Shown here in pieces: positions 1-9,447 of a stretch of DNA of 64,000 nucleotides. Source of the stretch: Pilatotrama ljubarskyi (taxonomy: Eukaryota > Basidiomycota > Agaricomycetes > Polyporales > Polyporaceae). Each line of letters opens with the position of its first letter. The stretch's first letter is position 1. Under the pieces are notes generated by a model that had not been told where the DNA came from, searched no databases, and saw only the letters and a list, made by a program, of their open reading frames with translations. The DNA lies in contig MU277757.1 of assembly GCA_022385805.1 (NCBI GenBank), positions 36,179 through 100,178 on the forward strand, given 5' to 3'. The translations under genes and the position numbers were made by a program.

Positions 1-971
1 AGCTGCATCGTAGAGCACAGTTGAGCGAACGAGTAAGTTGTACAGCACGGCACAGACATACACAACACCTGCAACAACGGCAAGTCAGTGATAGATGTCG
101 ATGCAGTGAGCTCTGGCTGCGTACCGATCGGTTGTTTGATGACCACATTCCGAAGGTGTGGGAACGGTGAGGGTATGACCTCTGAAGGCGAAGACGGCTG
201 AGCACGACGCGTATGCAGCGATGTTAAGGGAACATACCGCCATAGGTACGAACGGCCTCCTCGGCTGCACGGGGAGAACCGACGTTAGTATGGTTAGACG
301 GTCAGGACCGAGACGGGTGCCTTACCGAACCACTGTGACGACGTTCATTCACTATCCTGCCGAGGACACCATGCGACTGCTTACCTCGATGAAGGACGCG
401 CTATATGCGTGCTCTCCCTTGGCCTCTGCGAGGGGCTTGCCGTTCTCGAGAGTCTGGACGGAGAGTTCAGCGGTCCGCTACATGTCTGTCACGTTGGGAA
501 CTCACGATGAGACGCGCGAGGTCGTCTTGGTGTTCCTGCATAAGCGCGAAGAGCCTCTTGAGGATGTCGTGTCGGTGCTGTAAGGTACCATCATGAGCAC
601 GTCGAGAACGCGAAGCAAGTGTCCGGAATAACCTTTGCGGTGGTCTTGCTCCATGTCTTGAACGCGTTCGAAGCAGCTTCTATCGCTTGTTTCGTTTCAT
701 CGAGACCCATCTCCGGGACGGTCCCCAGCTCCTCTGCGGTGGCAGGGTCTACGGTGCATGATGAGCACATCTGGACGCGTGTATGGGATTGTGGGCACGC
801 ACTGGTGACCTTGATCACTCCGCCATCCTTGGCGTCGACCCATTTTCCGTCAATGAAGCCCTGGGTGTGTACGAGCGAAGACTCCTTCAAGCCAAACTAG
901 GGTGGACCCTGGGCGTGAGTTTGGCGTCCCGAGAGAGGGGAAAGAGTACATACAGCCGCGGTGCTAGACAT
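1..971 (-). CDS. UGA2: Succinate-semialdehyde dehydrogenase, 5' part (3' end beyond window)
   Basis: This aldehyde dehydrogenase family enzyme oxidises succinate semialdehyde to succinate with NAD(P)+, the last step of the GABA shunt. Only the N-terminal part is in the window. I place the start at 971 because an 18-base first exon (MSSTAA, 971-954) splices in frame over intron 953-897 to FGLKESSLVHTQGFIDGKWV. Further introns (802-749 and others) join NPATAEELGTVPEMG, then KTWSKTTAK to HRHDILKRLFALM, TLENGKPLAEAKGEHAY, WFAEEAVRTYGEVIPSPFP and VVIKQPIG. These are the conserved N-terminal and early Rossmann-fold segments of SSADH. The catalytic Cys and Glu lie outside the window. The coding sequence is cut by many 50-60 base introns. 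No mitochondrial presequence is evident. The family call is firm; the exact substrate is inferred from similarity. Confidence 0.88.
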
Positions 972-1302
972 TCTGTAGCGGAAGAGGGAGTGTCTGGGGA
1001 TGAACCTGGGCTTGAGGGGAGAGGTGGAGGCGAGAGAGAGGGAGATGACTCGATGGGGCGGGGGCATGCTGGGATGAGTTTGCTATGGACGAGTCCGAGT
1101 CGAGCCGTTCCCGCACTCGACTCGGCGTTCCGGTGACATAACTCCTAACCCTAGCTTCCCCACACACCACCCATCACGCTACTCGCCTGCCGACGCAAAT
1201 GGACGCAAGCCAGCTGCAAGCTCCAGCTGATCACTTGGAGCAAAAGAACCCATTAATCGTATAGCACGCTCGAGGAACCATCGCAAACGAGAAAAAGAAA
1301 CT
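972..1302. other. Intergenic, 5' flank of the SSADH gene
   Basis: There is no coding signal. It should hold the promoter and 5' UTR of the leftward SSADH gene. Purine-rich runs occur near 1000-1060 (G/A-rich on the plus strand). I see no clear TATA box. Confidence 0.5.
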
Positions 1303-1386
1303 AGCCCACCGCGAGGGTCGAACTCGCAGCCTTCAGATTCCCGCCGAGTAAGAGTCTGACGCTCTATCCGATTGAGCTAGGCGGGC
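1303..1386 (-). tRNA. tRNA-Lys(CUU) with a short intron
   Basis: Read on the minus strand, a full cloverleaf forms. The acceptor stem is GCCCGCC paired with GGTGGGC, with one G-U pair. The D arm is TAGCTC..GAGC, the anticodon stem is TCAGA/TCTGA, and the T arm is GCGAG TTCGACC CTCGC. The anticodon loop reads CTCTTA followed by about 10 extra bases (CTCGGCGGGA) and then A. This gives anticodon CUU with an intron at the canonical position after base 37. The discriminator base is U. Internal A and B boxes for RNA polymerase III are present. The 84-base length equals a normal 74-base tRNA plus the intron. Confidence is high because every stem pairs. Confidence 0.93.
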
Positions 1387-2476
1387 TGTGCTTACTCTTA
1401 CCTTGTAGCGTATATATTTATGTGAGTGTTCAACGTCTGTTCTCGTTCACCCTCTTCTCATCTCCAATCGTTTGCCATGCTCTGAGAAGGCTGGCACTCT
1501 GTTGTGTCCTACGCAATTATCTGATACTCATGGCGTCGGTCGATTCCCACCTGATACAGGCATCCATGCAACTCATTCCTGCTAATCAACCTCCCGTCCC
1601 ATTCACCGGCCCCAGCTAGCTGCGACTCGTCGCGATCGCGATTCGTGTATCTGCACCTGGCTATGCCAAACCCCGAACCATGACTCAGACAACTCCAAAC
1701 GCCCCACTTTGGTTCTACACCTCTGTGAGACCCGGCGCCAGTCCGGGGTCTTGAAAGGGCTCCGGTGCGTGATGAACAGCATATCGCCAACCGTATACGA
1801 GGGTAAGCATGCATCATGACTGCAAGACAGAGCACTTTCGCGTGTACCGATGCCGAAAGGTAAGCGGTAAAGCGGTAAACAGGTCACCCAGCACGCGGCG
1901 ACTCTTCTAACGGACTGCCCTCGGGACATCAGGCGCAGGTAATAAAGGGGATTGCGCGTTGTACACCGCAGGGTTCTCTCTCACGTACCGCGCAAGCACA
2001 ATTCTGTCAGTGAATTCTTTCAGCCCCGTCTAGAGTCTCTGGCTTTTACTGGACGCGCTGGCTGCTATCCTCGATCTTCGCAGTCGTTCTGCAGTCTGGC
2101 TCTGGAGTTGTCCATCTGCTACCTCCGACACTCCGACTCGATCGGCATATCGATCACTTCCTAGCTGCTTACCACTCTGGCGTCCATTCGACCCAACAGA
2201 CCTCCCAGGAGAGCACTGCGTCCGCTGAGCTGTCCTCTCGGCATGCTGAGAGCTCTGCCTCATCTCGTGTTAGGGCTTACTCCGCTGGCAGGTCGTCCCC
2301 TGAGCACGGCTCCGGAGCCCCGATTATACAGCATCAACTCCTGCGGTACTGAGTACCGCTGACATCTGCAACGTCGCGCGTAGTAGAGGACTCTACACGT
2401 ATAAAGAGCCTACTTCGCGTGCCTTCCTCTAGCCAACACACCATACACTGGACGTTGACTCCTCTACCAGTACGAC
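1387..2476. other. Intergenic region before the MDR reductase gene
   Basis: About 1.1 kb without a supported gene. Short open frames on both strands show no recognisable motif. The right end holds the promoter of the MDR gene. Confidence 0.5.
2400..2406 (+). promoter_or_regulatory. TATA box of the MDR reductase gene
   Basis: TATAAAG lies 71 bases upstream of the ATG at 2477, a spacing shared by several other genes in this window. Confidence 0.55.
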
Positions 2477-3842
2477 ATGTCCGACCCCACTCCTACCAAG
2501 CAGAAGTCCCTCGTCCTCCACAAGGAGAGCACCCCGTACGTCCTCGAGGAGACTCCCGTCCCCAGGCCCGGGCCTCAGGACGTGCTGGTCAAGATCCTCG
2601 CTTGCGCACTCAACCCCGTCGATTACGCCATCGTCGACCCGCCCATATCCAGGTTCCTCATCCAGGAGTGGCCGCACCATCCTGGGTGCGACGGTGCTGG
2701 CATCGTCGTCGAGGTCGGCTCGGAGGTCACGAACAGGAAGGTAGGCGACAAGGTGTGAGTATCGACCGTCCACGGCCTTTGGCGACGGGAAGCGTTTGCT
2801 GACGCTGACCGCGTGCCTGCATATACCCAGCCTGTTCCAAGGTGATATGCGCGCCACTGGAGCCACCTTCCAGCAATATGCGATCGTGCCCTCGGACCTC
2901 ACCTCCATAGTACGTCTCCGCTTCTTGCGACATATTCTCCAACGGGGAGCTGATCAGAGAGTCTCGTAGATCCCGGATAACATCACGTTCGAGCAGGCGG
3001 CATCCATCCCGCTCGCCCTCTCGACCGACGTCCTGGGGCTTTACAACCAGTCTCCGGCCCCTGAGAACCGCAGCCTGCGCCTCAAGCCCGTCTGGGAGCC
3101 CGAGGGCCAGACGGCGTATGCCGGCACGCCCGCGTTCATCGTCGCCGGCGCCGCGTCCCTCGGCCAATACGGTACGTCCCGTGTGCGCCCAACGCTACTG
3201 TCGTGCAGGACGCAGGCCGACGAGTGACCGCCCCCTTTCTCCCAGCGATACAGCTCGCGAAGATGGCCGGGCACCACCCGATCATCGCGACCGCGTCGCC
3301 GCACAACGCGGAGCTGCTCAAGTCCCTCGGGGCGACGCACGTCCTCGACAGACACCGCTCGAACGAGTCCATCCTCGCGGAGCTCCCCGCGCTCACGGGC
3401 GGCAAGCCGATCCGCTTCGCGCTGGTCGCGTTCCTGCTTGGGGGCCCGGAGCCGGTGCGCCTCGCGAGGGACGCGCTCGCGCCCGGGGGCCTGCTCGCGA
3501 CCGTAGCGCCGGGTCCGGAGCGATTCCCGGAGGACTGCGTGAACCCGGGCGAGGGGAAGCGCGTGGGGTACGTGTTTGGGAGCCCGAGGTTGCCGTACAA
3601 CAGGGAGTGCGGGAGGGCGATGTTCGAGCACCTCACGGGGTGGCTCGAGAAGGGGCTGCTGAAGGCACGTCTAAGGGGACTGCTGTGCTGGCTATGGTGG
3701 GATGCTGACGCGTTGCATGCAGCCGAACCCGGTCGAGGTGCTTCCGAACGGATTAGCGGGGATCAACGATGGGCTGGCAAGGATGAAGGCTGGCAAGGTG
3801 TCTGGCACGAAGCTTGTCGCGCGCCCTCAGGAGACTCCGTGA
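2477..3842 (+). CDS. MDR-family (zinc-type alcohol dehydrogenase-like) oxidoreductase
   Basis: A medium-chain dehydrogenase/reductase of the enoyl-reductase/quinone-reductase-like group, expected to use NADPH. It begins MSDPTPTKQKSLVLHKES, followed by the GroES-like domain (PRPGPQDVLVKILACALN, then HHPGCDGAGIVVEVG). The cofactor-binding segment carries AGAASLGQY, a variant of the usual glycine-rich AxGxxG turn, and then ATASPHNAELLKSLGATHV. The catalytic zinc ligands of true alcohol dehydrogenases are not seen. The protein ends with GLARMKAGKVSGTKLVARPQ, typical of the family. There are five exons. The first three introns are GT-AG (first donor at 2755). The last, starting at 3666, uses a GC donor (AAG|GCACGT) and a standard AG acceptor at 3720, which is needed to keep the frame. 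Fungal relatives include toxD-like and trans-enoyl reductase proteins. No polyketide synthase neighbour is visible, so the substrate is unknown. Confidence 0.85.
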
Positions 3843-4489
3843 GGATCCGCAGTGGCCTTGTACTACTATCGCTTTGTTCCCTTGTATGTGCACCGTCTCG
3901 CGGATTTAGGCTTTGCTGGCAGTTCACCAATCCTCGATATCCAGAAGAGCCGTGCAGAGTAAAAAGGCTCGTTGAACTTCAAGCTGTAATCCCCCCAGTG
4001 AGATCGCGCGCTAATCACGGACAGGCAGCAAGCCGGTGCTGTGTCAACCTCGTGCGAGGGAACTCTAGATATCTGTTTGCATTTTCTCGTCATGATACAT
4101 GTCAAGCTCGTATTGCGGATGTGGCATCGTCGTAAAGGTATACGTAGATATAGCGTTGTAAGATTAGAGGGATAAGTTATGCCGTCAACCGGCCTATATG
4201 CAAGGAAGGGTATGGGCAGATCACAACTTCAAGCCAGCAAGGAGTCTGAAATCTCACCGTTCATCTCACCGAGAGCGCATAAGGAAACCAGCCGCTAGCC
4301 ACAAAACCAGGACGCCGTAGTGAACCAGAAAAAGAACGTCCAGTCCAAGTGTCGCGACGAGTCACAGCACAACGTGTCCATCAGCCGCTTGACAAAGGAC
4401 CCACGCACACGACACGACAGCTGCGCGCCCCGCACAAAGCCCCCGGGGCCCGACCACCGAACGCAGACCGCAGATCAGCGCTCAAGCGC
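3843..4489. other. Convergent intergenic region
   Basis: It contains the 3' flanks of the rightward MDR gene and the leftward DUF6699-type gene. No gene or repeat is seen. Confidence 0.5.
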
Positions 4490-5488
4490 TCACCGCACAG
4501 GGGGCCCGACCATCAGCTTCATCTTCGAGAACCCGTCCTGGACGTTGTCGCGCACGAGCCCGCGGAACATGTACTGGTCGAGGAGGTAGTCGACCCTGCG
4601 CACGCCCTGCGCCTCCTCGAACGCGGCCGCGGACGGGAACGTGCGGCAGCGGCGCGTGTAGGCGGCGGAGATGTCGTACGTCTGCGCGCGCGTGAGCCGC
4701 GCCCAGTCGACGTGCGAGATCTGGCGCTGCATCGTGCGGTGGATCGCCATGAGCACGTCGTAGACCGTGATGGGCGTGTCGTCGGCGGCGGCGGCGGGCA
4801 CGTTGAGGAAGGGCGAGCGTTCTCGCGAGCGCTCGCGCGAGGTCGAGTGCGGCTCGAGCACGATGGGCCACTCGGGGAGCCTGTCGCAGGTGATGGTCAT
4901 ACGCCGGACCGCGGGGTACGTCGCGGGCTCGCGGAGCTCCTCGAGCGTGAGTGGGGTGCCAGAGGTCTGGCTGAGAGACTTGACGCGCTGCGGGTTGAAG
5001 GTGTTGAGGGAGAGGTCGAAGAGCAGCATCGGGCCCCCAGCGTTTTCGCCGTTCAGCAGAGGGTGGATGGCGGGCGCTGGGGGAGAGGGCTGGAACTGGA
5101 CAGGCTGCATCATGGCCATGGTCGGGAAAGTGTACCAGGCAGGCTGAGGCAGGCAGCTGTCTGAGGAGCGTCGGTGGTGCGTGTAGTACGGCTGAGGCTG
5201 CGGAGCAAGAGGCATCATAGGCGGAAGAGGGGTGACGATGATCGGAGGTGAGGGGAAGGGAACAGGGTTGGGAGGGGGTACGAGACCGCCATGCCAAGAG
5301 GGACGTCGCTGACGTTGGTGAGGCTGATCGTCCCAGTGTACACGTCGGTCATCGCGAGGTGGCAGCTGAGGGGAGGCCGGAAGCAGCACTGGGGGGATGA
5401 AGGGCGAGATGTGCGGCTGATGATAGTAGGGGTAGAGGTAGGGCGTCGGGTAGTAGAACTGAGGTGCGTGGCCGTAAGGAGAAGCCAT
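4490..5488 (-). CDS. DUF6699-type protein, single exon
   Basis: A 332-residue protein with no introns. The first ~150 residues are low-complexity and rich in Pro, Tyr and His (MASPYGHAPQFYYPTPYLYP and onward). The rest is a compact domain beginning LLFDLSLNTFNPQRV. It continues with PATYPAVRRMTITCDRLPEWPI and VYDVLMAIHRTMQRQISHVD and ends with YTRRCRTFP and RRVDYLLDQYMFRGLVRD. This pattern matches the agaricomycete DUF6699 family, whose function is unknown. The ATG at 5488 has a TATA box 65 bases upstream. The N-terminal half is probably disordered. The family is recognised by eye, without a profile search. Confidence 0.8.
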   Translation of the reverse strand: MASPYGHAPQFYYPTPYLYPYYHQPHISPFIPPVLLPASPQLPPRDDRRVHWDDQPHQRQRRPSWHGGLVPPPNPVPFPSPPIIVTPLPPMMPLAPQPQPYYTHHRRSSDSCLPQPAWYTFPTMAMMQPVQFQPSPPAPAIHPLLNGENAGGPMLLFDLSLNTFNPQRVKSLSQTSGTPLTLEELREPATYPAVRRMTITCDRLPEWPIVLEPHSTSRERSRERSPFLNVPAAAADDTPITVYDVLMAIHRTMQRQISHVDWARLTRAQTYDISAAYTRRCRTFPSAAAFEEAQGVRRVDYLLDQYMFRGLVRDNVQDGFSKMKLMVGPPVR

Positions 5489-5552
5489 TGCAGCAGAGAT
5501 GGTGGTTGAGGAGTAAAGAGTCGAGCGGAGTGCCAGCCAAGAGAGAGCAGCC

Positions 5553-5559
5553 CTTTATA
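5553..5559 (-). promoter_or_regulatory. TATA box of the DUF6699-type gene
   Basis: TATAAAG on the minus strand lies 65 bases upstream of the start codon at 5488. Confidence 0.55.
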
Positions 5560-8500
5560 GCAAGCAGAGTCAGACGCGGGAAGGAAAGATGTGAGTAGAG
5601 GTTCGGTACCGCAGCTCAGTCCAGGCTGGAAGACGGACGAAGTACTACTCCGGGTAGGAGCTTCGGGACCACCGAAGGATTGGCAGTGCTGGGAGGATGG
5701 GCGAGAGGGGAGATCGGGGAAGAGAGTGCACAGCAGCAGAACGATCAGAGTGACACGGGCCATATATCGGATTTGAAAGAGTGACGGGGCTAGTGTGACT
5801 CGGTACGTGCGTGGCATGGCGACATTGCATCAGCGAAAAGACAGAAGAAAAAGGTTCGCGCCCCGACGCGGACTGCAGGTCAGTGCGGGGAAGAGCACCA
5901 ATCATGGACGTGGATAAGGATCAACGTCTCACCTTGATGGGCGGGTGCGCTGATGGCAGCCCCGAGGCTCCGTCGAGCTCGGGGGTTGACCAGAGCTGGA
6001 CGATCGCGCGAGAGCTGTGCGAGAAAGAAGCTGGCGACAAAGGACTCTCGAGGCTGCGCAGCTGTTCGCGGTCAGTGTTGTGTGGTTTCCAAGGGTCGAG
6101 TGAGCAGCGAGGGCGCTGGACGGGCCAGCGATCCGGAGATAGTTACCGCGTTAGACAGACATGTTCACAAGCCATGGCAGCGCATATGGTTCCATTGTGT
6201 CCGTGGATGGTCACTGCACAGAACCCGAAGACGATGTGGTTGCGAGAGAAGAAACCCCTCAGCCTGGGCGTCTACTGGATGCTTTGGGTGCTGACACACT
6301 TGTGCCACGCACGCACCGACCGACACGCATGCTCATGTGGGCTCTATCATGTCCAGGAACCTTCACTTGTAGGTATTGATGTCGGACGCTGCGACCTGCG
6401 TGGCTACTACGACCGCCTCGGGCTCTAGCTGCTCTACCCGAATCCAGGTACGTTGAGGTTGTGCAGTATGTCTCGTCCGTGTGGTTCAGAGGGATGTCAA
6501 CACTGCCAGAGCCTGGCATTGTACTGCATGCCGTATCAGGACCACTGGCATTGCATCGATTACCAACGTTACCCTTGTAGTTTTCTCTGGCACTGACATG
6601 ACAGATTCTGACCTGGCATCTGCAGCTGCCTCCCGCCCACGACCAGGCTTGTCTCTCGCTTCCGAGCCATGGCACAACTCCGCGCGAGACTTTAATCCCG
6701 TGCGAAGAGCCCCCCCTCTGTTAGCTGGATGTTCCCTTGTCCTGACGAGAATCCAACCCCCGGGTGTTATCCGTCACAGCGGCTATGTCGGACCCCGGCG
6801 AGGTGGCCTCCAAAATGGCAGCTGTAGCTCCGAATACTGACAACATGTAAGCCCTGGCAAAGGAAGCGGCTGCTCAGGCAAGAGCATCAAAATAGCGCGT
6901 GCAGCTCGATCGTTGTATCTACAAACTTTGGTTGGTCATGCACTGACGACACTTGCGGAAGCGCAGGAAGATGGCACCTATCCACGATATGATGTCTCTC
7001 ATCTGAAAGGAGGTGTCAGACCAGATGTTCCGTACGACAGAACAGCGCGTCAAGTCCGCTATGGCCGATGACTAGCGCTATGGGGGACCCAAAGGATAGC
7101 CATCTGCCCGCGTTAGTGAGTAAAACCCGTCCTCGTCTGCACGACATATAGGCTGGCTTTGCCGCGAGCTCACCTCCCCCCCCCCCCTCGTTCGTCTCTC
7201 AATCCCCTCCATGGCGTCGTCCTTCGCAAAGCCGCGAGGAATTGCTCTGGGCCTCATCTTCGCTAACCTAAAGCATCCTCAACATGGGCATCTCGACAAC
7301 TAGGTGACTCCTTGTGCTTCTCTGGCTAGCGTACTGCTCTCTGTCTACCCCTTTCCGTATATCTGGCCAACCTCTATGCTGGGGCCTTGCGCTGTGACCT
7401 ACTCCAAGTGCACGAGCCATAACTGTACAGACGACGCTTGGGCCAGAGCGACCCCCCACTTCATATGAAATCTCGAGCTCTTAACCAACTTCTCGGGCTG
7501 TGCGGCCACCAGGGCGCGATCACCCGCCTGCAAGCGGCTTGCTTCCTACGCTAAAAACGACAACAGCGCTCTAGGACTTGCTCAATCTTGTTCGCGCTAC
7601 TTGCCTTAGGCGAGGTATGGTGCATGATTGTTGCTCTACGCTGGGGGCCGTACATCGCTTGGCCGGCGTGCAGGTGAGCTAGGTAAGTGCTACCGCTCCC
7701 TGAAGCCCCAAATGACGAAAAGGTGTACGTCCTTCACTCACGCGAGCTATTCCTGTCATGAGATGACGAGTCCGACCTCCCGCGCCTGCTCGTCAAGTGG
7801 TTGATCAAACAAGATTCCCCTTAGTGCGCTCGAAGCGGACGAGCGACCTTCCTAACATCCCGTCTATGTACCACCGAAGGATGCTCTTGGTGGGGACTCG
7901 ACAAATGCTCGTACGTATGCAGAGAATGTCTCCACACCAGTGTAGCAGGGCGATGGGAGATGGTCGGGCAGCAGCTGTCGGTGCCTGCCAGTGTTTGAAT
8001 AACGTTCCTAACGCCTGCGCCGCTCACGACGGCACGATCCCCGCTCTGGTCCGCAACTGTAGGTATGTGCGCGCCTACGTAGCGGCTGCTGCTATTAGCT
8101 GACATGTGTACAGTTTAGCTTCTTCACGACCATACACCAGATCTTGGACTGTTGTGGGGGAAGACTGCACCGATTTGGAGGACATCCTCCCTACCTTACC
8201 TTCATGAGGCGGCTTCCATCAGGACGTGATGGCGAGCGCTCAAGCGCTTATGACGCCCAGGCTGCCGCCAGGATGCTATCAAGCTTCGACTCTCATCCCT
8301 GCCTTACTTCCCCTTGCAGGGCTCCCATTTTCAGCGTCATGAGGCGTACTCTTCGAGCGAGTCGTCGGCTAAACCTGGATACCGTGTTACAGTGCATCAG
8401 CAAATTCCACAGCGGTCTTAGCGCCTTGTACAAGACTGACATGCGGAAATAAGCTCCTAATGCAATACTTTGCCTTTCACACGCATTACAGTCTTGGAGA

Positions 8501-9447
8501 TGTCGACACAGGAGAGGACGGTATACCAAATGTCGCAAGGTGCAAAGGCGATCAGGCAGAAAGCCGATGGCAGGATTAAGACCGTCAGGAGCTCAGGGCG
8601 TCAGCATTGCTCCTGCTGGCAGCGTTGCTGTTTAAGTGGATAAGGCGCTCAAGGTGCTCAGCCACATAAGTCTGCAAGACCAACAGGAACAGAGAATGAG
8701 ACCGGAGACCCAGGCGCCATACAGATGTGGACCAAATGTAGACGGCCGTACAAATGCGGACGCGCAGGCGCAGACGCACAGATGCGTAAGACGATCAAAA
8801 GGTCAGAAGGTCAGCAACGCCGGCGCGTCAGGAGGCTCATGGCGCTAGACGTTTGTATATACAACAGGATATATCATTCAATTCGATATTCGACTAGACG
8901 TAGATAATACTGCTATGCGGCGTCGCAGGCGCAGGGATCAGACGATAAGGAGGCGTCAAGACGGACATATACAAAGGGCGACAGACGGATCGACGGAGGT
9001 CGTATACATACTGCTAGCGCCAAAATAGGGATGCTATGCTGGGGACAAGAAGCTTCAGCCTGAGTGGAGCGCGGATTCAACCGCTTGAGCTAGATACGTA
9101 TGGATTACTACAGCACGGAGAGGGGGTTATGAGGGACGTACATCACAATATACACAGATTACGAAATGCTTCAGATAGGCGATGCGGACGACTTGAACGA
9201 TGATGTGGAGGTGAGTGCGGAGGCGAGTCAAGAGGCGAGAGCGACGGCGAGCGCGCGTGGCGAGCGTGTATGGCGTGTGCGTACGGTGAGAGCGAAGGCG
9301 AGCGCGGAAGGTGACAGTTTGAGGATGGCGAGGTTCGAGACAGGATCATACAGCAAGAAATTTGGAAAACAAAGCCGGACGAAGTGTTGCTGCTCAACGC
9401 GACAGGGCGGGGAGGCGCATCAGCCATCCCGGGTCTCTCGGCTACGC
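5560..9447. other. Gene-poor region of ~3.9 kb
   Basis: Open frames here are short, lack family motifs and do not join through plausible splice sites. Notable local features are a run of 12 C at 7176-7187, a 30-codon frame at 7211-7303 with a TATA-like sequence about 65 bases upstream, and purine-biased GCGA-rich sequence near 9200-9320. It may be an old, decayed transposon or gene region, but no recognisable transposase or reverse transcriptase motif survives. Confidence 0.45.
7211..7303 (+). CDS. Possible 30-codon ORF or orphan first exon
   Basis: An ATG in a good context (CTCCATGGC) follows a TATA-like ACATATA near 7145 and a 12-base C run at 7176-7187. This resembles the promoter layout of expressed genes in this window. 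The frame encodes MASSFAKPRGIALGLIFANL and ten more residues before a stop. It matches no family I know. It could be a short peptide, the first exon of a decayed gene, or chance. Confidence 0.15.
   Translation: MASSFAKPRGIALGLIFANLKHPQHGHLDN

Noticed and set aside
9050..9110. tRNA-like stretch on the minus strand (CTAGCTCAAGCGGTTGAATC)
   Set aside because: It resembles an A box next to part of a B box, but no acceptor, anticodon or T stem pairs, so it is not called a tRNA or SINE.
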